The position numbers were made by a program, and so were the translations under genes. This document shows positions 31,235 through 39,324 of a stretch of 48,017 nucleotides of DNA, one piece after another; the stretch's first letter is position 1; the number at the start of each line of letters is the position of its first letter. Origin of the DNA: an uncultured Fibrobacter sp. (GTDB lineage Bacteria > Fibrobacterota > Fibrobacteria > Fibrobacterales > Fibrobacteraceae); contig CAMUYW010000019.1 of assembly GCA_947165045.1 (NCBI GenBank), positions 1 through 48,017 on the forward strand, given 5' to 3'. Under the pieces are notes generated by a model that made no database searches, was not told where the DNA came from, and saw only the letters and a list, made by a program, of their open reading frames with translations.

Positions 31235-34066
31235 TTACAGCAAGTTGACGATTGCCGTGAACAGTGCGTCAGACAAAGCGTTCGTTTCCAAACCTTCAAT
31301 CACGCTGAACTGATTGAACATGATCTGTCCATTGCCAAACGGCACAAGCTGCAAGTCAACGCCCGTCTTGATTTCGCCATCCTTGAGCGTTACGGAACGT
31401 GCGTAAACCTTAGCGCCAGCTAGCTCGTTCAACGAAATGCCCGGCATTGCCGATGCAGAATTATGATCGAGAACGCCATTACCGCCGAACACAGCGAGGA
31501 GCGGAGAATCCTTCGGCAAGTAGTGCAAGCTGAATTCGTTTGCGCCTGTTGTCCAATGTGCTTCGATATTGCTTTCGAAGTTATGGCTCTGGTTCAAAAG
31601 ATCGATATCTTCAGTCGTCATATCGGAGAGCAATAGTGTCTTGCCGCCCTTCTTCGTGACTTCGATAATCTTGTCCAAAATTTCATCCGGCCAAGAACTC
31701 AAGTTTGCAGTGAAGATAATTTGTTCAGAACCATCCAATGCGGCGAGCACATCGCTCGATTCGTCATAGTTATCCAAGAAGCAAACCTTGCTCATGGCTT
31801 CCTTCACGTCAGCCTGTTCAATGACAATCAAGTCTTCGAGGCTGGAATGAACTTCCTTGCCGTTGTCCTTGAGCGTAAGCTTGATCTTGTACAAGCCTGT
31901 AGCGCGCGGAGCCATCAACGTGCAAATGCCAAGCTGCGTAAGCGTCTTCTTTTCGGCCGGTTCTTCAGGCATGACCTTCTGTGTGTTTAGCACCTTGTCC
32001 TTGCTGTCAAGAAGCGACACTTCGATTTCCACATCTTCCAAGCGGCTGTTGTTCAAAAGCGTAAGCTGGAAGCTGACTTCGCTCTGCGGAGTAGCTACAT
32101 GTTCCAATTCGCTAATGAGCACGCGGCTCGGAGCCGTGATTTCGCGGGCAAAGTTCTGGATGCCCTTGGACTTTCTGTTTTCGTCGTTGAAACCGCTAAA
32201 GTCCGTACCGTTGTCGGCCCACTGGTCAATGAAGAAACCTGCAATCTGCGGGTTGCTCTGGAATGCTGTAATCTGGTCGTACTTGCTCTTGAGCGCGATG
32301 CGATAAACATCAGCGTTGAACGATTCGAAGTTCGGCCAAATAGAAAGCTTGTTGTCGGCAACGAACGTTTCCACAGACTTGAATTCGTTCTTGATGGCCT
32401 TCTGGCTCTTGATGCTGCGAGGACCGGCGATGGTGGTTGCACGTTTCGGGAAGAGCGTGTTGTTCTTGAGCGTCACCAAAACTTTGTTCTCGACATCGTT
32501 CAATACCGGTTCTTCTTCGTCCTGGAAGTGGCTGTCGCCAAGGCCCGTATCCGGAACCATGAGCTCCAAATCTTCCTTGTCGAACATGTGGGCGAGGTAG
32601 TGCGTATAAGTTGCACTCGGGTTTTCACGCGGGTTCACTCGCATCGTGGCATACTGCGAAATGCGGTCGATAGAAACTGGGATAATCTTACCCGTATCCT
32701 TATGGAAGTTTGCTTCGTTGTCGAGGTAAATACTGTTGAAGTTGCTAATCGCCGGGCGGCATGTGTCGATCGGGCTAATTGCATTCAAGAGCTTGTTACC
32801 GTTCTGAAGCATGAACGTTCCGTTTTCAGAACCGAGAATCCAAGCCGCGATACACGGATGGTTGTGCTGGTCGCGCACCATGTCGTTGATGAGCTTCTTC
32901 GTGATTTCGAGACCCTGAGCGGTAGAACGCATCGTGTGGATCGGGAATTCCTGGAACACGAACAAACCAATCTTGTCGCAAATATCGAGAGCTGAGCTGC
33001 TGAGCGGAGCGCCGCAAGAACGGATGACGTTGAAACCTGCAGCCTTGACTGCGTTCAAGTCCTTTTCCAAAGCCGGGTTCTGGTCGGTCCAGAGGCCGCC
33101 TTCGCTCCACTGCTGGTTGTAGCTCACGCCCATGAGCTTCACGATGGAATCGTTAATGTAGTAGTCGCCTTTGAGGCAATCGAACTTGCGGAAACCAAAA
33201 GTTCTCACGACAGGGAAGGTATATTCCGGAGCCTTGCCCTTTGCGCCCTTGATTTCGAGCTGCATTTCAATCGCGAACAAGTTCGGGTGTTCCGGACTCC
33301 AAACGCACTTGTCTCTCTTCCAGTCCTTGATACCCAGCAAGAACTTCTGCGTGGCGTTTTCCTTTTCGAGCTTGATTTCCTTGAAGTATTCGAAAACATC
33401 GCCGTTCGGATTCTTCATGAGGATGCGGAGACGAGACTGGTAACCGCGCGGATTGTTGAAGAACGCTTCGACAGAAACGCGTTCTTGGTCCATGTCCGGT
33501 TCTACGTGAATGTCAGAAATGAAAGCGGCGTTACCGAGAATCAAATCAACGTGACCGCAGATACCGCCATACGGATACTGCGACCAGGGGAGGCCCACCG
33601 GCATTTCGCCCGGATGAGCGTAGCGGTCGTTTGCGCCTTCCTTGCTTTCACGACCAAAGTCAATGCGGCTGTTCGTTGCACCCATGTTTGCCACGCGGAT
33701 GCAGAGAATGTTTTCTTCGCCGAGCTTAATTGCCTTCTGAGTCTCAACAACAAAGGACGTATAGGCACCAAAATGGTCGCCCAAAAGCTTACCGTTCAGC
33801 CAAATTGTGGCGTGCGTTGCAATCTTTTCAAAACGGAGGAAAATACGCTTCGTGACTTGCTTTTCGTCATCAATCGTGAATCTTTTGAAATAGAACGCGC
33901 AGTCCTGTGCCATCAAAAGCTTGTCAAATGCTCTTTCCCAAATGTGGGGAACGCTAACAGTCTGAGTTTTTTCAGGATACGTTGCATACCAACGATTGGA
34001 GATGCCGGTATCTTCTGTGTCCCAGATCATCTGCCAATCGCCATCAAGGCTAATAATTTTGCTCAT
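31235..34066 (-). CDS. Glycoside hydrolase family 2-like protein
   Basis: A 943-residue protein without signal peptide, so apparently cytoplasmic. The GH2 layout is visible: an N-terminal sugar-binding jelly roll (LDGDWQMIWD, IFLRFEKIATHATIWLNGK), an Ig-like domain, and a TIM barrel from about 300 with GFNVIRSCGAPLS and HNHPCIAAWILGSENG. After the barrel come GFFIDQWADNG and a C-terminal part that may be a glutamine-amidotransferase-like fold. The acid/base Glu is present (Glu414), but the usual Asn before it is Ser. The nucleophile segment, normally SEFG-x-x-S, appears as TIAGPRS with Ile546 at the Glu position. It may be an atypical or inactive beta-glycosidase. A TATCTTTA box (34095-34102) and an AAAGGG site precede the ATG. 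Confidence 0.78.
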   Translation of the reverse strand: MSKIISLDGDWQMIWDTEDTGISNRWYATYPEKTQTVSVPHIWERAFDKLLMAQDCAFYFKRFTIDDEKQVTKRIFLRFEKIATHATIWLNGKLLGDHFGAYTSFVVETQKAIKLGEENILCIRVANMGATNSRIDFGRESKEGANDRYAHPGEMPVGLPWSQYPYGGICGHVDLILGNAAFISDIHVEPDMDQERVSVEAFFNNPRGYQSRLRILMKNPNGDVFEYFKEIKLEKENATQKFLLGIKDWKRDKCVWSPEHPNLFAIEMQLEIKGAKGKAPEYTFPVVRTFGFRKFDCLKGDYYINDSIVKLMGVSYNQQWSEGGLWTDQNPALEKDLNAVKAAGFNVIRSCGAPLSSSALDICDKIGLFVFQEFPIHTMRSTAQGLEITKKLINDMVRDQHNHPCIAAWILGSENGTFMLQNGNKLLNAISPIDTCRPAISNFNSIYLDNEANFHKDTGKIIPVSIDRISQYATMRVNPRENPSATYTHYLAHMFDKEDLELMVPDTGLGDSHFQDEEEPVLNDVENKVLVTLKNNTLFPKRATTIAGPRSIKSQKAIKNEFKSVETFVADNKLSIWPNFESFNADVYRIALKSKYDQITAFQSNPQIAGFFIDQWADNGTDFSGFNDENRKSKGIQNFAREITAPSRVLISELEHVATPQSEVSFQLTLLNNSRLEDVEIEVSLLDSKDKVLNTQKVMPEEPAEKKTLTQLGICTLMAPRATGLYKIKLTLKDNGKEVHSSLEDLIVIEQADVKEAMSKVCFLDNYDESSDVLAALDGSEQIIFTANLSSWPDEILDKIIEVTKKGGKTLLLSDMTTEDIDLLNQSHNFESNIEAHWTTGANEFSLHYLPKDSPLLAVFGGNGVLDHNSASAMPGISLNELAGAKVYARSVTLKDGEIKTGVDLQLVPFGNGQIMFNQFSVIEGLETNALSDALFTAIVNLL

Positions 34067-34094
34067 TAAAAGAACCCTTTATAAAATTCCGGAG

Positions 34095-34102
34095 TAAAGA
34101 TA
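34095..34102 (-). promoter_or_regulatory. TAnnTTTN promoter element of the GH2-like gene
   Basis: On the minus strand TATCTTTA, identical to the element before gdhA, lies 28 bases before the ATG at 34066. Confidence 0.4.
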
Positions 34103-34187
34103 GTAAAATAGGGAGTAAGGGTTAGGGCTTTAGGACAAGGAATACGGCTAAAAACGTCTTTTTTGCGTTTTTTTACCTCAAATCCCC

Positions 34188-34218
34188 TTTGATTTTTTGA
34201 ACACTATTACTAAATTTG
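34188..34218 (+). promoter_or_regulatory. Two-part Bacteroidetes-type promoter of rplU-rpmA
   Basis: TTTG (34188-34191) and TAAATTTG (34211-34218) are separated by exactly 19 bases, matching TTTG-N19-21-TAnnTTTG at every fixed position. A leader of about 30 bases with AAAAAGGA follows. It is the best complete promoter in the window. Confidence 0.6.
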
Positions 34219-34251
34219 TGGTCCCAATAGCAACCTAAAAAGGATTACAAA

Positions 34252-34737
34252 ATGTATTCTATTGTTGAAGCAGGTGGTTTCCAGTATAAAGTCGAACTCG
34301 GCAAGGCTTACAAGCTCCCGTTGATCGACGCCGCTGTTGGTTCTGAACTGGAGCTCAAGTCCGTTCTTCTTTTCTCCGGAAAAGAAGTGCAAGTCGGCAC
34401 CCCTGTCCTGAATGATGCTTCTGTCAAGGTCGAAGTTCTCGCCCATGGCAAGGAAGACACGATCATCGTGTTCAAGAAGAAGCGTCGTACTCGTTACGAA
34501 CGTCGTAACGGTCATCGTCAGGGCTATACCGAGGTGCTCGTCACGGAACTCCGCTCTGGCGCTGAATCTGCAGTCGTAGACCCTCAAATTATTACCCGCA
34601 ACCGCGCTCGCGTGGCTGCCCTTGCTAAGCAGAAGGTTCAGAACAAGCCGCTCACTCGCAAGGAAAAGATCGCTCAGGGACTTCCGAAGCCGGCTAAGGT
34701 CAAGAAGAACTCTTTGCGTAAGGCTAAGGAGGCTTAA
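34252..34737 (+). CDS. rplU: Ribosomal protein bL21 with C-terminal extension
   Basis: Large-subunit protein that binds 23S rRNA. Residues 1-102 are a complete bL21 (MYSIVEAGGFQYKV, KVEVLAHGKEDTIIVFKKKRR, RYERRNGHRQGYTEVLV). The protein continues to 161 residues, about 58 more than the usual 103, in a Lys/Arg-rich tail (NRARVAALAKQKVQNKPL, KPAKVKKNSLRKAKEA) that could reach further into rRNA. The ATG has AAAAAGGA upstream. It is followed by rpmA after 3 bases, the conserved L21-L27 order; obgE does not follow. Confidence 0.96.
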   Translation: MYSIVEAGGFQYKVELGKAYKLPLIDAAVGSELELKSVLLFSGKEVQVGTPVLNDASVKVEVLAHGKEDTIIVFKKKRRTRYERRNGHRQGYTEVLVTELRSGAESAVVDPQIITRNRARVAALAKQKVQNKPLTRKEKIAQGLPKPAKVKKNSLRKAKEA

Positions 34738-34740
34738 TCC

Positions 34741-35001
34741 ATGGCACATAAGAAAGGTCAAGGTTCAGTACGTAACGGCCGCGACAGTAACGCCAAGTAT
34801 CTTGGTGTTAAGAAGTATGCGGGCGAAACCGTCAAGGCTGGCAACATCATCGTTCGTCAGCGTGGTTCTCACTTCCACAGCGGTAACAACGTTGGCATGG
34901 GCAAGGATTTCACTTTGTTCTCCCTCGTTGACGGCAAGGTGAAGTTTGAACGCCTCGATGCAAAGCGCCAAAAGGTCTCCGTTTATCCGGAAGAAGCCTA
35001 A
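34741..35001 (+). CDS. rpmA: Ribosomal protein bL27
   Basis: An 86-residue protein whose N-terminus reaches the peptidyl-transferase centre. [20 protein letters not shown] starts directly with the mature-type sequence, so there is no cleaved N-terminal extension as found in Firmicutes. [20 protein letters not shown] is the family core. It lies 3 bases after rplU, with the AAGGAGG site inside the end of that gene. A terminator follows at 35026-35050. Confidence 0.97.
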   Translation: MAHKKGQGSVRNGRDSNAKYLGVKKYAGETVKAGNIIVRQRGSHFHSGNNVGMGKDFTLFSLVDGKVKFERLDAKRQKVSVYPEEA

Positions 35002-35025
35002 TTTCTTTGGCTAGCTTTTAAAAAG

Positions 35026-35050
35026 CCGGACGCGAAAGTGTCCGGTTTTT
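35026..35050 (+). terminator. Terminator of rplU-rpmA
   Basis: CCGGAC (35026-35031) and GTCCGG (35040-35045) form a stem with an 8-base loop, followed by a run of ten T. Confidence 0.88.
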
Positions 35051-35057
35051 TTTTGTT

Positions 35058-35530
35058 ATGTACTTTTTTGTACTGGTATGTTGTTCACGCGAAGGAGATG
35101 CTCTTTTTAAGGGGCATGGAGAGTATTCTGTTTGGCGAAAAACTTCAGATGGAAAAAAAAGGAACATTGCGCGATAGAAGGAAAAACTCTGTCGGTATTA
35201 GAAGAGAATGTTGAAATTCCTTTTCCGCTTATATATTTCGATTTAGGAATTAGAAAATTATATCATGTATACCGGTTTATTTATGCAAAAGAATCTGAAA
35301 AAAATTTTTTTGGAACATATCGATTCCCTGTAACAACAGGAATTGGGGCGATTCATGAAGATCCTGATATGGTTATTGATGAAACATCCGATTTAATAAC
35401 AATATTCTATAATAAGGAACCTGTAGATGGATTTTTCATAGAGAAAAATCTGTTCTCCCAAAAGCTTCTGTTTGTTCATAAGCCTAATTTGTCTGAATTG
35501 AAAAATAAAGATGGAGTGTGTTATTATTAA
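35058..35530 (+). pseudogene. Small gene interrupted by a frameshift in an A8 run
   Basis: I do not recognise the product. One frame opens with ATG at 35058 (MYFFVLVCCSREGDALFKGH, then EYSVWRKTSDGKK) and reaches a run of eight A at 35153-35160. It stops at 35177. A different frame, without any ATG, continues smoothly from the run as KEHCAIEGKTLSVLEENVEI to the stop at 35530. Adding one A to the run joins them into a protein of about 157 residues with a hydrophobic N-terminus. The second frame alone could only start at TTG 35132. It may be a sequencing error, a true mutation, or slippage used for control. The gene is A+T rich compared with its neighbours and starts just after the rpmA terminator. 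Confidence 0.55.
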
Positions 35531-35649
35531 ATTGTTTTAAGGCTTTTTTGACCTTTTGAATCCTGAAAAATTCATTGAAAATCGGGAAATTCGAGTTGAA
35601 GTATTTGTTCTATCATTTGCGTTTTTTCTACATTGTTTACGTGAATTCT

Positions 35650-38013
35650 ATGCGTTTTTTAAAACTTTATTTTTTATCTGCTCTTGCGGTTGTTTTCTGT
35701 GCCTGTTCCGATGATGACGAAGGCCCGGAATACATGTTCGACAGGGAAATTTCTGAATATTCCGTCCTTTACGAATGCGGCTCGGGTGATTCCGATAGCA
35801 GTTCTTGTTTCAAAATCCGTTATCGCTATCCATACCGTCTTGACGATTATGCCGGATTGTGCATCTGGATGGGTACGGATATTGTTGATGATACTTCGAA
35901 GGCTGTCAGCGATAAACAGATTCGACAGGCGCATGATTCAACGAATAGCCAGACTTTATTCCGTGAATACAAAAAATCTGGGCGTTATTACGATACGCTC
36001 GATGTATCCGACATGGCGGTCCAGTTTATAAAAGAGGGTTGCGATTCCGTTCAGGTGGCCATGTTCAGCGAATACACCGATGGGGGAGACCCGGGCGCGG
36101 TTCAGCGTGTGCAGTTGCACTTTAAGGATAGTTTTGATCCGTCGATTGTTGTGCCTGATGATTCTGTTTGGTCCAATGGTGTGTTACTTTCTTGGGACCG
36201 TCCTACGGACCAGACCAGTTTCCATTTGCTTGGTGCCGGTACGGGAAAGATTTATGGCTATAATCTTGTTCTTTACGCCTTGGATCGCCCTGACGAGGAT
36301 ATTCGTGACCTTAAGGTATATGTGCAGACTCCTGCCGGTACGGATTATACGGGCGGCAAGTTGTATAAGCGTAATGCTCAAATTGAACACATGAAAGATT
36401 CGCTGTATGTGCATGATCTTGAGCGAAACGATAAGGAAAAGAATTACCTTCGCCTTGTGATTTTTGATGGTGAAGGGTACGATATGCAAAATCCGCAGAA
36501 GAACCATTTCCGTGTGTTCATCGAAGGCCTTCGCACTCGTTCCAATACCGATAACTATGAGTATAAGATTGGTTTTTCTTCTTGGGATATCGTGGGCAAT
36601 TTCAGCGGTTCTCAGATGGAGAGTCAAGTCTCTCCCAAGGACTGGAAGGGAATCATGACGACGGACTCCATTGCTCCGTTGATGCCTAACAAAATTTTTG
36701 TGGAAGAAGATTCGCTTTTCCCGGGATATGCAAAACTGGATAGCAATAACAGAGTCCGTATTTTCTGGAATCGAAGTGTAGACCCTATCAAGTTCAATCA
36801 TGGAATCGAGATTGATTCTGAGCTTGTTATTCCGCGTGGATGCAACATTTATGAATGCTACGAGAACGTGGCGAACTACAAGGTCGAGTATTACAACAAG
36901 CTTGAAGGTTCATGGACTTCAAATGGCGATAATGTGTATTCAACGCATTATGGCCGAGACAAGAATGGACATTTTAAGCTAGACGTCTTGGATACGGGAA
37001 CATTTGTGGGCGATTCGATTCGCAGGGTCGCTCCTGGTGATACGTTGATTTTGCGCATTCTCGCTATAGACAGTTCGGGCTATAAATCTGTGGAATTGCG
37101 AGATACGATTCTTGTTTCGCCGGGTAAGCTTGCTAATGACCTTAAGTGCCCTGCGGGCTTTGTTGCCGTTTCTACATCGGATACGACGTCGTTCTGCATG
37201 GAACGGTATGAACATCGAAGCGCAGACGGTAAGTTTATGACGAATGTTTTGCATTCTGAAGCTGTCGAAACTTGCGAGTCTATTTCTGCTAGTGGTTTTG
37301 AAGTGTCCCTCTGCGGTGAACGTGATTGGGAACTAGTTTGCTTGTCTGGCGGATCGTTATCGTATGGTGTTATTGAAGAAGATGATACCGATGCTTCGGA
37401 TTATCTGTTCCGCGTTTGCAATGTAAGCACGAATGATTCAACGATTGCTGCCGATATTGCAAAACGTGACGCCGGCTGTATGAACCCAATGGGCGTGAGA
37501 GATTTGCCGGGCCAGTATCAGGAATGGGTCAAGGGTCGTTCCGAAGATACGGTTGCGGTCTTGAAAGGTTCTAGCTACAAGATTTTTGAAGGCCTTGATC
37601 GTGAGTCTGTCGCTTACTGTACGAACCGAGCATTTCCGTATTACACGCGTCCGGGCTATACGCAGGATACTGTTTATCTTTACCGCGAAGGTACGCAGGT
37701 TGATACGGCTTATGCTGCCGATACGTCCAGAACGTTGTACAAAAAATTGACAAAGGACGACTTTAAGGATACGCTACAGTTCTATGATGTCGTTGATTCT
37801 AAAGGCAAGGTTATAGGAACGGATTTCTCGCTCTATACAGAATACAAGATGGGCGGACAAGCCTGGCTTGATTCTTTGGCGAATGGTCTCACGTATAAAC
37901 CGTCTCGCAAGGAAGCTGTGTTCCTTACGGGTGAAAAGCTTTACTACCGTGAGGCTGCTTTGTTCTATAAATCTTCGACCATCGGCTTCCGCTGCTGCGC
38001 GTACAAGAAGTAA
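35650..38013 (+). CDS. Large lipoprotein with C-terminal FGE-sulfatase-like domain
   Basis: A 787-residue lipoprotein (signal peptide MRFLKLYFLSALAVV, lipobox FCAC, with Cys near 19). Acidic residues follow the Cys (SDDDEGPE). The central part, about 60-490, looks like beta-sandwich (fibronectin-like) units. From about residue 495 (CPAGFVAVSTSDTTSFCMER) to the end (TIGFRCCAY) it resembles the SUMF1/formylglycine-generating-enzyme fold: CGERDWELVC, then RDLPGQYQEWV, LKGSSYKIF and a final GFRC. An insertion with tyrosine/threonine repeats (TRPGYTQDTVYLY) splits the domain. Such domains in FCB bacteria are often structural rather than catalytic. An upstream frame from 35575 adds 25 residues that would spoil the signal peptide. 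Confidence 0.75.
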   Translation: MRFLKLYFLSALAVVFCACSDDDEGPEYMFDREISEYSVLYECGSGDSDSSSCFKIRYRYPYRLDDYAGLCIWMGTDIVDDTSKAVSDKQIRQAHDSTNSQTLFREYKKSGRYYDTLDVSDMAVQFIKEGCDSVQVAMFSEYTDGGDPGAVQRVQLHFKDSFDPSIVVPDDSVWSNGVLLSWDRPTDQTSFHLLGAGTGKIYGYNLVLYALDRPDEDIRDLKVYVQTPAGTDYTGGKLYKRNAQIEHMKDSLYVHDLERNDKEKNYLRLVIFDGEGYDMQNPQKNHFRVFIEGLRTRSNTDNYEYKIGFSSWDIVGNFSGSQMESQVSPKDWKGIMTTDSIAPLMPNKIFVEEDSLFPGYAKLDSNNRVRIFWNRSVDPIKFNHGIEIDSELVIPRGCNIYECYENVANYKVEYYNKLEGSWTSNGDNVYSTHYGRDKNGHFKLDVLDTGTFVGDSIRRVAPGDTLILRILAIDSSGYKSVELRDTILVSPGKLANDLKCPAGFVAVSTSDTTSFCMERYEHRSADGKFMTNVLHSEAVETCESISASGFEVSLCGERDWELVCLSGGSLSYGVIEEDDTDASDYLFRVCNVSTNDSTIAADIAKRDAGCMNPMGVRDLPGQYQEWVKGRSEDTVAVLKGSSYKIFEGLDRESVAYCTNRAFPYYTRPGYTQDTVYLYREGTQVDTAYAADTSRTLYKKLTKDDFKDTLQFYDVVDSKGKVIGTDFSLYTEYKMGGQAWLDSLANGLTYKPSRKEAVFLTGEKLYYREAALFYKSSTIGFRCCAYKK

Positions 38014-38017
38014 GATC

Positions 38018-38042
38018 GTCATCCTCGCGCAGGCGAGGATCC
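38018..38042. repeat. REP-like palindrome
   Basis: GTCATCCTCGC-GCAG-GCGAGGATCC is a near-perfect hairpin in the 41-base gap between the FGE-like gene and the phosphatase gene. It is one of the dispersed GTCATCC family. Confidence 0.6.
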
Positions 38043-38054
38043 ATGAAATAGAAA

Positions 38055-38840
38055 ATGAATACAGATGAATTTTTGAAAGTCGCCGAAACCTTGGCCCGCC
38101 AAGCAGGCGACCTCTGTCTTGAACTTCAAAACAACCTTGGCGATGTTCGCTACAAAACCGTCAAAGACGTTGTAACCATCGCCGATGTCAGCAGTGAAAA
38201 ACTCATTGTCGAAGGATTGCGCAAAGCGTTCCCGACGCATTCTATCCGCACGGAAGAGGCCGGCGTTATCGAAGGCTCGGACCCGCGTTTCCGCTGGATT
38301 ATTGACCCGGTTGATGGAACGGTGAACTTTAGCCGAGGCATTCCGCTGTGGGGGATTTCAATAGCGCTTCATTTCGAGGGCGAACCTCTGGTGGCGGTTG
38401 TTAATTTACCCAAACTCGGTGAGCTTTACACGGCTGCAAAAGGGCGTGGCGCGTTCATGAACGGCAAGCCAATTCATGTCAGCCGCGAATCCAATCCGAC
38501 TCATGCGATTGTCTCGAATGGTGATTTTAACGTGGGCGATGCTGCAAAAATCAATGCGCAGAATTCTCACAATTTCGCGCGAGAAGCAGAAACATTTGAA
38601 CGCGTAAAATGCTTGGGCTCTGCTGTAATTGAAGGTTGCTTTACTGCTTGCGGCCGCATCGATTGCTTTGTGATGACGATGAGCTACCCGTGGGACATTG
38701 CTGCTATTGCGCTCCTCGTCGAAGAAGCGGGCGGCAAGTCAACGCACATTGACGGAACGCCCATGCAGTTCGTCGATGCTGAACAAGTTATTTTCTCCAA
38801 CGGACTCTTGCACGAAACTCTCGTGAACACGCTACGTTAA
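38055..38840 (+). CDS. Inositol monophosphatase family protein (SuhB-like)
   Basis: A 261-residue Mg-dependent sugar or inositol phosphate phosphatase. The metal-site motifs are complete: EEAG after the first helices, WIIDPVDGTVNFSRGIP near residue 81 and SYPWDIAAIALLVEEAGG near 215. The length matches SuhB/ImpA; it could also be a fructose-bisphosphatase-type member. There is no signal peptide. A long non-coding stretch with palindromes follows it. Confidence 0.88.
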   Translation: MNTDEFLKVAETLARQAGDLCLELQNNLGDVRYKTVKDVVTIADVSSEKLIVEGLRKAFPTHSIRTEEAGVIEGSDPRFRWIIDPVDGTVNFSRGIPLWGISIALHFEGEPLVAVVNLPKLGELYTAAKGRGAFMNGKPIHVSRESNPTHAIVSNGDFNVGDAAKINAQNSHNFAREAETFERVKCLGSAVIEGCFTACGRIDCFVMTMSYPWDIAAIALLVEEAGGKSTHIDGTPMQFVDAEQVIFSNGLLHETLVNTLR

Positions 38841-38899
38841 GGCTTGATGCGTGCATAGGACTTGACCTGCAATGGCAATGCAGAAATGCGAAAAAGCGG

Positions 38900-38936
38900 A
38901 AAAAGTGAAAAATGCTGTAAAAAGTGAAAAATGCTG
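38900..38936. repeat. Tandem 18-base direct repeat
   Basis: The unit AAAAAGTGAAAAATGCTG occurs twice with one base between copies (38900-38917, 38919-38936). It immediately precedes the first GTGCTACC palindrome. Confidence 0.8.
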
Positions 38937-38941
38937 GAAAT

Positions 38942-38980
38942 GTGCTACCAAATCGAGAATGTAATACGATTTAGTAGCAT
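38942..38980. repeat. Palindrome 1 of the GTGCTACYAAA family
   Basis: The left arm GTGCTACCAAATCG (38942-38955) and right arm CGATTTAGTAGCAT (38967-38980) pair over 14 positions with one mismatch and one G-T pair. The loop is 11 bases. Confidence 0.75.
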
Positions 38981-39036
38981 AAATTTCGAATAAATTATCT
39001 AAAAATAGGTCGAAATCATATTTTTTTGCAGAATTT

Positions 39037-39075
39037 GTGCTACTAAAAGTTAAAAAAAAGCTGATTTGGTAGCAC
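39037..39075. repeat. Palindrome 2 of the GTGCTACYAAA family
   Basis: The arms GTGCTACTAAA (39037-39047) and TTTGGTAGCAC (39065-39075) pair throughout, one position being a wobble. The loop is 17 bases, mostly A. Confidence 0.8.
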
Positions 39076-39121
39076 TATATAACGTGTTTTACTTAAAATG
39101 AGTGTAGACAAAGTAAAAAAT

Positions 39122-39160
39122 GTGCTGCTAAAATTCGAAAAAAATGAAATTTGGTAGCAC
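39122..39160. repeat. Palindrome 3 of the GTGCTACYAAA family
   Basis: The arms GTGCTGCTAAA (39122-39132) and TTTGGTAGCAC (39150-39160) pair with two wobble positions. The loop is 17 bases. All three units are 39 bases long. Confidence 0.8.
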
Positions 39161-39225
39161 AAAATGGCAAAAAAGCCTTTTTACAATCCGTAATCGTGCT
39201 TTCCACAGCTTTTTCATAAAAAACA

Positions 39226-39247
39226 TCCCGGTTCAAAAGAACCGGGA
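39226..39247 (-). terminator. Terminator of the fabD-carboxylase operon
   Basis: TCCCGGTTC and GAACCGGGA form a perfect 9-pair stem with an AAAA loop. On the minus strand it is followed by TGTTTTTTATG. It lies 78 bases after the carboxylase stop. Confidence 0.85.
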
Positions 39248-39324
39248 CATTTTCATTTGCAACAAGCTATTGACAAAGACAATTGATTACTAACTAACCA
39301 CTGTCTACTGCCTACTGCCGAAGG

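Larger units (their letters stand above)
38841..39324. other. Long non-coding region between convergent genes
   Basis: These 484 bases have no credible reading frame. From left to right they hold a direct repeat of 18 bases (38900-38917 and 38919-38936), three related palindromes (38942-39160), the terminator of the carboxylase gene (39226-39247), and a tail of short degenerate repeats (CTGTCTACTGCCTACTGCC). Confidence 0.7.

Noticed and set aside
38900..39160. CRISPR array in the repeat-rich non-coding region
   Set aside because: The units are inverted pairs with A-rich loops and unequal gaps, not direct repeats with unique spacers, and no cas gene is near.
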